The notes beneath the pieces were generated by a model. That model saw only the letters and a program-made list of their open reading frames with translations, searched no databases and was not told the origin of the DNA. A stretch of DNA of 13,815 nt from the NCBI GenBank assembly GCA_045579665.1, contig JAZNMO010000121.1, positions 1 through 13,815 on the forward strand, read 5' to 3'. Shown one piece after another: positions 5,537 to 11,788 of this stretch. The first letter of the stretch is position 1. Every line of letters begins with the position of its first letter. Both the position numbers and the translations under genes were made by a program. Origin of the DNA: COE1 sp045579665. GTDB lineage: Bacteria; Bacillota; Clostridia; Lachnospirales; Lachnospiraceae.

Positions 5537-6412
5537 ATGAATAAGATGGAATGTAAAGCAAGAGCAAAGGTGAATCTTGGTCTTGATGTATGCAGGCGTT
5601 TGGAGAATGGCTATCATGAGGTAAAGATGGTTATGCAGACGATTGATTTATATGATGTATTGCAATTTACCAAAAGACAGGACCCTGATATTATTCTTTC
5701 TGTAGACAGTAGAGATACGCTTGGAGATATTGCCAATAATCTGATTTTTAAAGCTGCAAAGCTTATGATAGGTCATTTTGGGATAAAAGAGGGAATAGAG
5801 ATTCATCTGAGTAAAAACATTCCAGTAGCGGCCGGTATGGCGGGTGGAAGTACGGATGCGGCAGCTACAATGATTGCAATGAATGAGATATTTGAGTTAG
5901 GACAGACAAAGGAACAGCTCATGGAGTTATCGCTACAGTTAGGTGCAGATGTTCCTTTCTGTATTATGGGAGGAACAGCTTTGGCAGAGGGGATTGGCGA
6001 GAAGCTGACAAAGCTTCCGGCACCGCCACAGACAGTTGTGCTGATTGCAAAGCCTTCTGTAATGGTATCGACGAAGGAAGTATATGAGAATCTCAAAGTA
6101 GAGACCTTAGAGAAGCATCCTGATATTGATGGAATGGTTGAGGCGATTAGCACAGGCAGTTTTTCAGGTATATCCGATAGGATGAAGAATGTTCTTGAAA
6201 CGGTGACGATAGCATTGCATCCGGAGATAGAACAGATTAAAATCTTTATGAAAGAGCATAGGGCAATCAATGCGATGATGAGTGGAAGTGGTCCGACTGT
6301 ATTTGGTCTATATGCCTCTAAGGAGGAGGCACAGGCGGCAGCAGATGCTTTGAGGGAGACAGGACTTGCCAAAGATATATGTGTAACAGAATTTTACAAC
6401 GAGGAAAGGTAG
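5537..6412 (+). CDS. ispE: 4-diphosphocytidyl-2-C-methyl-D-erythritol kinase
   Basis: The enzyme phosphorylates the 2-hydroxyl of 4-diphosphocytidyl-2-C-methylerythritol with ATP, the fourth step of the cytosolic methylerythritol phosphate route to isoprenoid precursors. The 291-residue length is normal. GHMP-kinase motifs are in order: AKVNLGLDV (10-18) with the substrate lysine K11, the glycine-rich ATP loop PVAAGMAGGSTDAAA (96-110), the catalytic aspartate D138 in GADVPF, and motif 3 MMSGSGPTVFG (247-257). The start at 5537 follows GGAG (5526-5529). It is the first gene after the mobile element, and a consensus promoter and structured leader precede it. The GntR gene starts 9 bp after its stop, so the two are probably co-transcribed. 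Confidence 0.97.
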   Translation: MNKMECKARAKVNLGLDVCRRLENGYHEVKMVMQTIDLYDVLQFTKRQDPDIILSVDSRDTLGDIANNLIFKAAKLMIGHFGIKEGIEIHLSKNIPVAAGMAGGSTDAAATMIAMNEIFELGQTKEQLMELSLQLGADVPFCIMGGTALAEGIGEKLTKLPAPPQTVVLIAKPSVMVSTKEVYENLKVETLEKHPDIDGMVEAISTGSFSGISDRMKNVLETVTIALHPEIEQIKIFMKEHRAINAMMSGSGPTVFGLYASKEEAQAAADALRETGLAKDICVTEFYNEER

Positions 6413-6421
6413 CGGATAAAT

Positions 6422-7108
6422 ATGAGTGATAACTTACAAGTGAAGGCTGATGAATTTTTACCCTTGCGAGATGTTGTATTTAATACGCTGAGACAGGCTA
6501 TTTTGACAGGTGAGATGAAGCCGGGAGAACGATTGATGGAGATACATCTGGCCAATAAGCTGGGTGTTAGCAGAACGCCGATTCGTGAGGCTATCCGTAA
6601 GCTTGAGCTGGAAGGCCTGGTAATTATGATTCCAAGAAGAGGTGCGGAGGTTGCACAGATTACCTGGAAGAATTTGAAGGATGTGCTAGAGGTTAGAAAG
6701 GTATTGGATGTGCTCGCTATAGAGCTTGCGTGTGAGCGAATGACAAGAGAAGAGCTTGCGCAGCTAAAGACTGCCTGTGAAGAGTTTGAAGCGGCTACTA
6801 TTACACAGGATGCAACGATAATAGCTAAAGCAGACGTAGCTTTGCATGATATTATAGTGGCGTCTACCAGAAATGACAGATTGATACAGCTGGTAAATAA
6901 TTTGGCTGAACAGATGTATCGTTATCGTTTTGAGTATATTAAAGATATGAGCCAGCATCATATTTTAGTGGAAGAGCATAATGCAATGTATCAGAGTATA
7001 TTGCAGAAGGATAAGGAAACGGCTGCAGCAGTTGTGAGAAAGCATGTAGATAATCAGGAGGAAGCGATTATTAAGCAGCTGCAGTTAGAGCGTGTTGAGA
7101 CTAGATAA
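6422..7108 (+). CDS. GntR-family transcriptional regulator, FadR/FCD type
   Basis: The 228-residue protein has an N-terminal winged helix at about 13-79, with the classic ILTGEMKPGERLMEIHLA, LGVSRTPIREAIRKLELEGL and PRRGAEVA segments (each seen in order). A helical FCD ligand domain spans about 85-220. The four FCD metal-site residues are present: D138, H142, H186 and H208. Such proteins bind a small carboxylate (for example an organic acid or sugar acid) through the metal and release DNA. The effector and targets cannot be told from sequence. It is co-linear with ispE at 9 bp spacing, which is likely transcriptional convenience rather than regulation of isoprenoid synthesis. A perfect palindrome at 7130-7150 just after it could be one of its sites or a simple hairpin. 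Confidence 0.93.
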   Translation: MSDNLQVKADEFLPLRDVVFNTLRQAILTGEMKPGERLMEIHLANKLGVSRTPIREAIRKLELEGLVIMIPRRGAEVAQITWKNLKDVLEVRKVLDVLAIELACERMTREELAQLKTACEEFEAATITQDATIIAKADVALHDIIVASTRNDRLIQLVNNLAEQMYRYRFEYIKDMSQHHILVEEHNAMYQSILQKDKETAAAVVRKHVDNQEEAIIKQLQLERVETR

Positions 7109-7129
7109 ATAATGGCATGACTTTGTATA

Positions 7130-7150
7130 ATGGGCAGATTTTCTGCCCAT
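7130..7150 (+). other. Perfect inverted repeat after the GntR gene
   Basis: ATGGGCAGA (7130-7138) and TCTGCCCAT (7142-7150) are perfect 9-bp arms around TTT. No T-run follows on either strand, so it is either an unusual terminator, a 3'-end protecting hairpin or an operator. It overlaps a TATAAT (7126-7131) that lacks a clear -35. Confidence 0.5.
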
Positions 7151-7197
7151 AATGTAATTAGATACATAATCTCTAATTATAATGTGGAGGCAGAGTC

Positions 7198-7428
7198 ATG
7201 AAGAAGTGGAAAAATATAATTACGACATTGGGGATATTATTATGGATAGGTGTAATCAGTCCGGAGCTTTTTATTGACCCGCAGATGGGATGTTTTGTGA
7301 ATGAAGATGGTGAAGCGCTGACGGAGGAAGAAGCAAGACAGCTTTATGATGAGTTGTATCTGCAGGAGGATGGACAGGTGCAGATTATCTTTAGAAGCAA
7401 GCTGTGGGAATGGATTTCTGGCATTTGA
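7198..7428 (+). CDS. Small membrane-anchored or secreted hypothetical protein
   Basis: The 76-residue product starts MKKWKN and has one hydrophobic segment at about 7-26 (ITTLGILLWIGVISPELFI), a likely signal anchor. An acidic domain follows (DEDGEALTEEEARQLYDELYLQEDGQ, shown in part) and an aromatic end, LWEWISGI. No lipobox or clear signal-peptidase site is seen. GGAGG at 7186-7190 supports the start. A 7-bp inverted repeat (GGCATTT-GAC-AAATGCC, 7420-7436) spans its stop codon. I recognise no family. The location between a regulator and a DUF1934 gene gives no functional hint. Confidence 0.65.
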   Translation: MKKWKNIITTLGILLWIGVISPELFIDPQMGCFVNEDGEALTEEEARQLYDELYLQEDGQVQIIFRSKLWEWISGI

Positions 7429-7462
7429 CAAATGCCTGCTATCAGCAATGTAGGGAGTTTAT

Positions 7463-7903
7463 ATGACAAAAGAAGTATTGATATCAATTAGAGGTCTGCA
7501 GATTGGTGAAGAAGCAGAGAATGAAGAAGAATTTGAACAGATAGAAACCATTTGTCCGGGAGAGTATTTCTACAGGAATGGTTCTCATTATGTAATATAT
7601 GAAGAGCTTATGGAGGGCTTCGAGGAGCCTTGCCGCAATATGTTGAAGTTTCATGATAAGGAATTTTCTCAGACCAGAAAGGGACCTATCAATGTGCAGA
7701 TGATGTTTGAGGAAGGCAAAAAGACTATGACAAGTTATGTGACTCCTTTCGGAAATATCATGATGTCCATGGATACAGATGCCATCGAGATTGAGGAATC
7801 AGAGGATTTGATTAAGGTACATATCTCGTATGTATTAGAGGCAAATTATCAGTTTGTGGCGAATTGTAATATTTATGTAGAAATTAAAGCAAAAGAATCG
7901 TGA
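7463..7903 (+). CDS. DUF1934 (YwiB-like) calycin beta-barrel protein
   Basis: The 146-residue cytosolic protein matches the DUF1934/YwiB pattern: KEVLISIRGLQ at the start, then an acidic spacer, YFYRNGSHYVIYEE (36-49), a central IMMSMDTDAIEIEE, and the C-terminal strand IKVHISYVLEANYQFVANCNIYVEIK, which ends in the usual place. The family folds as a lipocalin-like barrel and has no established biochemical role. It is often found next to argS in Firmicutes. Here an IS91-type element follows instead, so the usual neighbour may have been displaced. A strong terminator closes it at 7930. Confidence 0.85.
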   Translation: MTKEVLISIRGLQIGEEAENEEEFEQIETICPGEYFYRNGSHYVIYEELMEGFEEPCRNMLKFHDKEFSQTRKGPINVQMMFEEGKKTMTSYVTPFGNIMMSMDTDAIEIEESEDLIKVHISYVLEANYQFVANCNIYVEIKAKES

Positions 7904-7929
7904 TTAGCTGTCACGGAAAAAGGTTTAAA

Positions 7930-7960
7930 AAAGCTCCTGAGTAACTTCAGGAGCTTTACT
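7930..7960 (+). terminator. Intrinsic terminator after the DUF1934 gene
   Basis: AAAGCTCCTGA (7930-7940) pairs over 11 bp with TCAGGAGCTTT (7947-7957) around a six-base loop. A-rich sequence before and TTTACTT after fit a terminator usable on both strands. Confidence 0.8.
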
Positions 7961-8138
7961 TGCTTTATAGGAAAGTTCTCAAAAAGTTGGATATGATGTA
8001 TAATAAGCAGGAAATAAAAAATGACATGACAAAAGAGCGAAGGTGCGACTTCGCCATGACGTTGATTATGAAGTTTTTTGTTTTGTTGGTTGAACTGCAC
8101 TATCTGACTATAGAGAAAGAATTATTATGAGTATGGAA

Positions 8139-9263
8139 TTATCCATATCCCATAGCCTTTCGATATTGTTCAAATAGTGCAGTTTTTTTGTAGTAGACTT
8201 CTAAAACCAACATAGAAGTCTTACATTTGGGACAATGAAGAGGGTCATATCCAAACGAAAGAAGAATGGAATTTCGCCAGTCCAGAAGAGAACGAAGGAA
8301 ACCTCGTTTTTCTAGGGAAATGCATTTGCGAAGATTCTTCTCATGTATATGGTGTTTCGCATAAATACCATAGTAACGAAGCATTTTGAAATGCTTTTCA
8401 GGGATATGGATAATTAAGCGTTGGATGAAATCCAAAGCAGGGATACATTCTTCAATGGTTTTATCATCTTCATGACGAGTATAGTGAAAAGTTACGTTTT
8501 CGCCATCATAGTTATCAATACGAGATGTCGCAATAACAGGTCTACCCAAGTAACGACTGATGTATTTGAGGGTAATATCAGGAGTACAGGAGTTTGGTTT
8601 GGCACGGACATAGAAACCATTAGCATGCTTAGTGTACATTTCGTTTTTAACTTTCTTGAAAGAAGGACCGAGTTTTTCGGTAAGTAAATCGAGTAAGACT
8701 TTGCGGAAAGCATTACGCAAGAAAGTATAATCGAAATGCTTAACGATACGCCAAGGTGTGATGTTGCCAGTAGCACCTTCAGAGATGAGGGCGTGAATGT
8801 GAGGATTCCACTTTAGGTCACGACCGAAGGTGTGCAGAACACAAATAAAACCAGGAGTAAAGTTCTCTGATTTATTCATTTTCGCAAACATCCGAAGAAC
8901 GACATCTCTGACAGCTTGAAAAAGACAGTTGAGCAAAGAGCGGTCTTTGAGAAAATAAGAGCGAAGTTCTTCAGGAATGGTAAAAACACAATGTCGGTGA
9001 ATGCAGGAAATTAGTTTACAAGACATGTGAAAAGAGCGCATTTGATTGTACTTGTTACCACAGGAAGGACAGAAGCGGCTCTTGCATCGGAAGGGAACAA
9101 ATTTAAGTTCACCACAGTGAGGACAGCCATACATGGCACCGCCATAAGCAGGGTCACCGCAATGAATCATTTTGGTGACATTTTCAGTAACAGCAGGGCG
9201 AGGATGAAGTTCATAAATGATATGTTCATAATAATCGGTAAAAATGGATTGTAAAATATTCAT
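8139..9263 (-). CDS. IS91-family rolling-circle transposase (HUH, Y2)
   Basis: The 374-residue protein has an N-terminal zinc ribbon with C47, C50, C60, C65 and C68 (CPHC, C, CPSC). The HUH metal motif is PHIH with H155 and H157 in WNPHIHALISEG, and the two-tyrosine motif is Y234-x-x-x-Y238 in LKYISRYLGRP. A further CPKC (344-347) near the end may hold another metal. These features define the IS91 class, which transposes by single-strand rolling-circle replication. The gene is intact in length. It lacks any Shine-Dalgarno sequence before its ATG (minus-strand sequence ACTTTATTGTAAAATTCAACT, shown in part), suggesting low expression. It is convergent with the DUF1934 gene and unrelated to its neighbours. 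Confidence 0.93.
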   Translation of the reverse strand: MNILQSIFTDYYEHIIYELHPRPAVTENVTKMIHCGDPAYGGAMYGCPHCGELKFVPFRCKSRFCPSCGNKYNQMRSFHMSCKLISCIHRHCVFTIPEELRSYFLKDRSLLNCLFQAVRDVVLRMFAKMNKSENFTPGFICVLHTFGRDLKWNPHIHALISEGATGNITPWRIVKHFDYTFLRNAFRKVLLDLLTEKLGPSFKKVKNEMYTKHANGFYVRAKPNSCTPDITLKYISRYLGRPVIATSRIDNYDGENVTFHYTRHEDDKTIEECIPALDFIQRLIIHIPEKHFKMLRYYGIYAKHHIHEKNLRKCISLEKRGFLRSLLDWRNSILLSFGYDPLHCPKCKTSMLVLEVYYKKTALFEQYRKAMGYG

Positions 9264-9298
9264 AGTTGAATTTTACAATAAAGTAACACAAAGAAAAA

Positions 9299-9329
9299 CC
9301 CCTTACCCCTCATGATTGAGGGGCAGGGG
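9299..9329. repeat. Long G/C hairpin near the IS91 element's upstream end
   Basis: CCCC (9299-9302) and CCCCTCA (9306-9312) pair with TGAGGGG (9317-9323) and GGGG (9326-9329) around a TGAT loop, 11 bp in two blocks. It stands out in A+T-rich surroundings. A small hairpin with AGTG/CACT followed by six T lies just right of it at about 9337-9356. Together these are likely parts of an IS91 end or a terminator for transcription entering the element. Confidence 0.55.
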
Positions 9330-9430
9330 AGTTGAGAGTGGCGCAGACACTTTTTTATTATAAAGAAGTAGTTGACATAGCATGGTAAAAGCGAATAAAG
9401 TGTACAATTTTACAAAAAAAAGGAGTAAAA

Positions 9431-9457
9431 ATGTGTGTCATTGAAGAATTGACTTAA
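9431..9457 (+). other. Eight-codon minigene with a good ribosome binding site
   Basis: A run of A followed by AGGAG (9421-9425) precedes ATG at 9431, encoding MCVIEELT and then TAA. A possible promoter, TTGACA (9372-9377), 18 bases, TAAAGT (9396-9401), lies upstream. The stop codon overlaps the -35 region of the next promoter (9449). It may be a leader peptide, the start of a gene broken by the IS, or chance. Confidence 0.25.
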
Positions 9458-9477
9458 AACACCAAAAAGTATATAAT
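9449..9477 (+). promoter_or_regulatory. Consensus promoter of the attenuator leader
   Basis: TTGACT (9449-9454), a 17-base spacer and TATAAT (9472-9477) predict a transcript start near 9484. The only product before the next terminator is a leader of about 95 bases with strong secondary structure, followed by the surface-protein gene. Confidence 0.75.
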
Positions 9478-9483
9478 TTATAT

Positions 9484-9577
9484 ACAATTAAGATAATACT
9501 ATTTTCGCATGTGCAATGCGACGTAGGCATATAGATTAAGACATAAAAGCATTGTATATGTGATACAATGCTTTTTT
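9484..9577 (+). promoter_or_regulatory. Candidate riboswitch or attenuator with terminator and antiterminator
   Basis: Off state: hairpin TCGCAT-GTGCA-ATGCGA (9505-9521) plus a 13-bp intrinsic terminator, AAAAGCATTGTAT (9545-9557) with ATACAATGCTTTT (9563-9575), ending in TTTTTT by 9577. On state: TCGCATGTGCAATGC (9505-9519) pairs without a gap with GCATTGTATATGTGA (9549-9563), 15 bp including three G-U pairs. This consumes the first hairpin and the terminator's 5' arm and loop. The two states cannot coexist. Between them, 9522-9544 (CGTAGGCATATAG and following) would be the ligand- or factor-binding part. It lies between a strong promoter and the surface-protein gene. The class is not recognised. 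Alternatively it is a short terminated small RNA. Confidence 0.6.
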
Positions 9578-9642
9578 ATTTTTATTATGTAAATTAGCTT
9601 GTGCAAGAAATAAAATATGCATAAGGTGTGAAGGGTGGAAAT

Positions 9643-10839
9643 ATGGCTTTGAAACATTATAAGAAAGAGTTATTTGAAACAGTAATTTGCTTGGCGTTTG
9701 GTGTTGTGATGATTGGAATTGGCTTGACGGTGGAACCAGATGTAGTTAAAGCTGCGGATAGTGCACCATACGGCTGGAGCGAGGTAGAGAATAAAAAATA
9801 TTATCTGGATGATGAAGGTAATCCGGTAATAGGACTGCATGCCATTGAACATAAGATATATCTATTTAATGATGATGGGTCAATGTATAGTGGTTGGGTT
9901 ACTCTTGGAGGTAGAACTTTTTATTTTGATGAATCCGGAGTCATGCAGACGCAGGAGTGTATGATTGATGGAAATATGTATTCTTTTACATCTTCCGGAG
10001 ATTTTCTGACGGGATGGTATAAGATACAGGATAAAACCTTTTATCGAGATGAATATGGTTATGATGTAAAAGGTTTAGTTAATACCGATAAAGGGCTTTA
10101 TTATTTTGATGAGAATGGTATAGTTACTGGAGATTTTAGTATAGATGGAAAATCGTACCATACAGATGATGATGGCAGGGTTCTGACTGGTGATGTAGAT
10201 TTTAATGGTAAAATTGGACATTTTTCTGAGGCAGGAGAGTATCAATATGGCTGGAAATATGAGAATGGTATCTATACTTATAAGGATGAAGCAGGAATAA
10301 GCTATGTAGGAGCCCAAACAATAGATGATGTTCCATACTATTTTGATGAAAATGGAGTTTTGTTAGTAAGTGGTACTGTAGGAATGTATGCTGCTGACGA
10401 AAGTGGAGCTTTGACAAGGATGGAATTAAGTCCTGATAATGTACATGCAAGGTTGGATGAAATTCTACAGGAAATAGGAACAGATATAACAACCATTGGT
10501 AAATATGTTAAGAATAATTTGAAGTATAAATATATGCCAAAGCTTGAAACAAAAGAGGAAATGGCTGTATATGCACTTAATAACAGAAGATGCTCTTGCT
10601 ATTATTATGAGGCATTGACACATTTAATGTTGGAGAGGGCAGGCTATGAAGTAATTACGATACAGGGTAAAGGTTTTGTGTACGCAGAGCATTACTGGTG
10701 TTTGGTGTACACAACAAGAAATGGTGTAGAAGGTTGGTATCATGTTGACCCTTTAAAAGGACAGTTTGTAAAAACGGATAGTGAAATGGTTGCTAAAGGA
10801 TTTCAGTGGAAGCATGCAGATTATCCGGCAACCCCATAA
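9643..10839 (+). CDS. Secreted cell-wall-binding-repeat protein with transglutaminase-like domain
   Basis: I start at ATG 9643 because GGGTGG (9633-9638) precedes it; a GTG at 9628 is too close to that site. The 398-residue protein has a signal peptide, with a basic N-terminus, a hydrophobic core around 12-30 and likely cleavage near VKA-AD (36-38). Then about ten choline/glucan-binding-type repeats cover 41-245 (for example GWVTLGGRTFYFDESG, YYFDENGIVTG). These repeats would hold it to the cell wall. Residues 262-398 form a transglutaminase-like domain with a Cys-His-Asp triad: C319 in CSCYYYEAL, H350 in AEHYW and D369 in YHVDP. Such bacterial domains are often proteases or amide-forming enzymes on the surface. 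The candidate attenuator upstream probably controls it, and a lipoprotein gene follows 27 bp later. Confidence 0.85.
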   Translation: MALKHYKKELFETVICLAFGVVMIGIGLTVEPDVVKAADSAPYGWSEVENKKYYLDDEGNPVIGLHAIEHKIYLFNDDGSMYSGWVTLGGRTFYFDESGVMQTQECMIDGNMYSFTSSGDFLTGWYKIQDKTFYRDEYGYDVKGLVNTDKGLYYFDENGIVTGDFSIDGKSYHTDDDGRVLTGDVDFNGKIGHFSEAGEYQYGWKYENGIYTYKDEAGISYVGAQTIDDVPYYFDENGVLLVSGTVGMYAADESGALTRMELSPDNVHARLDEILQEIGTDITTIGKYVKNNLKYKYMPKLETKEEMAVYALNNRRCSCYYYEALTHLMLERAGYEVITIQGKGFVYAEHYWCLVYTTRNGVEGWYHVDPLKGQFVKTDSEMVAKGFQWKHADYPATP

Positions 10840-10866
10840 TATGTGTAAAAGAAGAGGAAGAGTTTT

Positions 10867-11580
10867 ATGAAGAAGGTAAAAGGGATTATAATTTCAATTG
10901 GATTAGTGATAGCACTTTGTGGATGTGGAGCAGAGGCTTTGAATGATGAAGTGAGCAAAGAGTTGGAGATGACTATCGTAAAGGATGAACTGGTTAGTAC
11001 TTCTGATAAGGTGGTTGAAGAAAAAGAGAGTGTAGAGAAGGAAACAGTTTTGGTAGAAGACAAAACAGAAGAGCTATCTGAAGATAGAGAAAGTATTCAG
11101 ATTGAAAAGGAGACTAATAATGAAGTTACAGTTGATACTATAGCAGTAGAGGAGAATCCTCTTTATATGGATGGGATGGTAACACAGGATGACCTTGTAA
11201 TCCAAATTAGAGATGTTTTAGTGCGTACTGGTGATAATATCAATATGTATCTGGAGCAGTTAGGCACCCCAGATGATTTTGTTCAGGCTAGAAGCTGTCT
11301 TTATGATGGCGATGATAAGGTATATACCTTTGGTGGAATTATAATATATACTTATCCAAACGGAGCTGATGATATTGTATATCTGATAGAGGTGACAGGC
11401 GGTGAGAAGTTATTATCAGGTATTGGAATCGGAAGTGCGAAGTCAGATGTGATTGCTGCATATGGTGAAGAGTATGTTGAGTTTGGCACAATGCTGGCAT
11501 ATGATTTATCGGAGACAGCTAGCTTGAGCTTCCAAATAGAGAATGATGTTGTTACGTTTATTGAAATCTATAATGAATAG
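10867..11580 (+). CDS. Predicted lipoprotein of unknown function
   Basis: The 237-residue protein begins MKKVKG, has a hydrophobic stretch at 7-17 and a lipobox LCGC with the lipidated cysteine at C20. It would therefore be anchored outside the membrane. A long acidic, Glu/Lys-rich linker (about 25-105) precedes a compact C-terminal domain (about 115-237). That domain contains LEQLGTPDDF, YTFGGIIIYTYPNGADDIVYLIEV and GIGSAKSDVIAAYG, with alternating strands. I know similar domains from uncharacterised Lachnospiraceae proteins but cannot name a function. AGAGGAAGAG before the ATG supports the start. It is probably co-transcribed with the upstream transglutaminase-domain protein, and a terminator follows at 11591. 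Confidence 0.8.
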   Translation: MKKVKGIIISIGLVIALCGCGAEALNDEVSKELEMTIVKDELVSTSDKVVEEKESVEKETVLVEDKTEELSEDRESIQIEKETNNEVTVDTIAVEENPLYMDGMVTQDDLVIQIRDVLVRTGDNINMYLEQLGTPDDFVQARSCLYDGDDKVYTFGGIIIYTYPNGADDIVYLIEVTGGEKLLSGIGIGSAKSDVIAAYGEEYVEFGTMLAYDLSETASLSFQIENDVVTFIEIYNE

Positions 11581-11590
11581 TGATTGATGT

Positions 11591-11636
11591 GCACCATGAA
11601 GAATAGGGCAATACCTAGTCTTTATGGTGCTTTTTA
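11591..11636 (+). terminator. Intrinsic terminator after the lipoprotein gene
   Basis: GCACCATGAAGA (11591-11602) pairs over 12 bp, one of them G-U, with TCTTTATGGTGC (11619-11630), and TTTTTA follows. It ends the surface-protein operon. Confidence 0.85.
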
Positions 11637-11691
11637 TTCGTCATTGTTTCTAATAAAATAGGTGGTTACTATATAATATCTACAAAAATAA

Positions 11692-11728
11692 TAAAAACGC
11701 TTGCAAATTGCTAAGAAGACTTTATAAT
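11692..11728 (+). promoter_or_regulatory. Promoter of the arabinosidase genes with a catabolite-type operator
   Basis: TTGCAA (11701-11706), a 16-base spacer and TATAAT (11723-11728) form the promoter. TAAAAACGCTTGCA (11692-11705) matches 12 of 14 positions of the CcpA cre consensus TGWAANCGNTNWCA and overlaps the -35. Repression by CcpA or another LacI-family regulator when better sugars are present is a fair inference. Confidence 0.55.
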
Positions 11729-11788
11729 TTAGGTATAACTAAAACATTTTAAAAGATACAAAAACAAATAGCAAATGGAGGATATTAT

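Larger units (their letters stand above)
8037..9329 (-). mobile_element. IS91-family insertion sequence (ends approximate)
   Basis: The span runs between the hairpins that flank a complete IS91-type transposase. On the 3' side of the gene is GCGAAG-GTGCGA-CTTCGC (8037-8054). On the 5' side is CCCC-TTA-CCCCTCA-TGAT-TGAGGGG-CA-GGGG (9299-9329). IS91 elements have no terminal inverted repeats or target duplications; they carry hairpin-containing ori and ter ends and insert beside GAAC or CAAG tetranucleotides. A GTTC (GAAC on the minus strand) lies at 7975-7978 and could mark one edge. True ends are not determined. Confidence 0.5.

Noticed and set aside
5803..6372. Long minus-strand open frame inside ispE
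   Set aside because: It is fully antisense to a gene with clear GHMP motifs, lacks a ribosome binding site and has a low-complexity Ser/Ala-rich composition.
8421..8687. Plus-strand frame inside the IS91 transposase
   Set aside because: It is antisense to the region encoding the conserved tyrosine motif and has no recognisable domain.
9269..9415. AATTTTACAA repeated at 9269-9278 and 9406-9415 as an IS target duplication
   Set aside because: IS91 elements do not make target duplications, one copy lies between the transposase start and the end hairpin, and A+T-rich 10-mers recur easily here.
9628..9642. GTG at 9628 as the start of the surface protein
   Set aside because: It lies upstream of and overlaps the GGGTGG binding site that fits ATG 9643, and adds five residues that disturb a normal signal peptide start.
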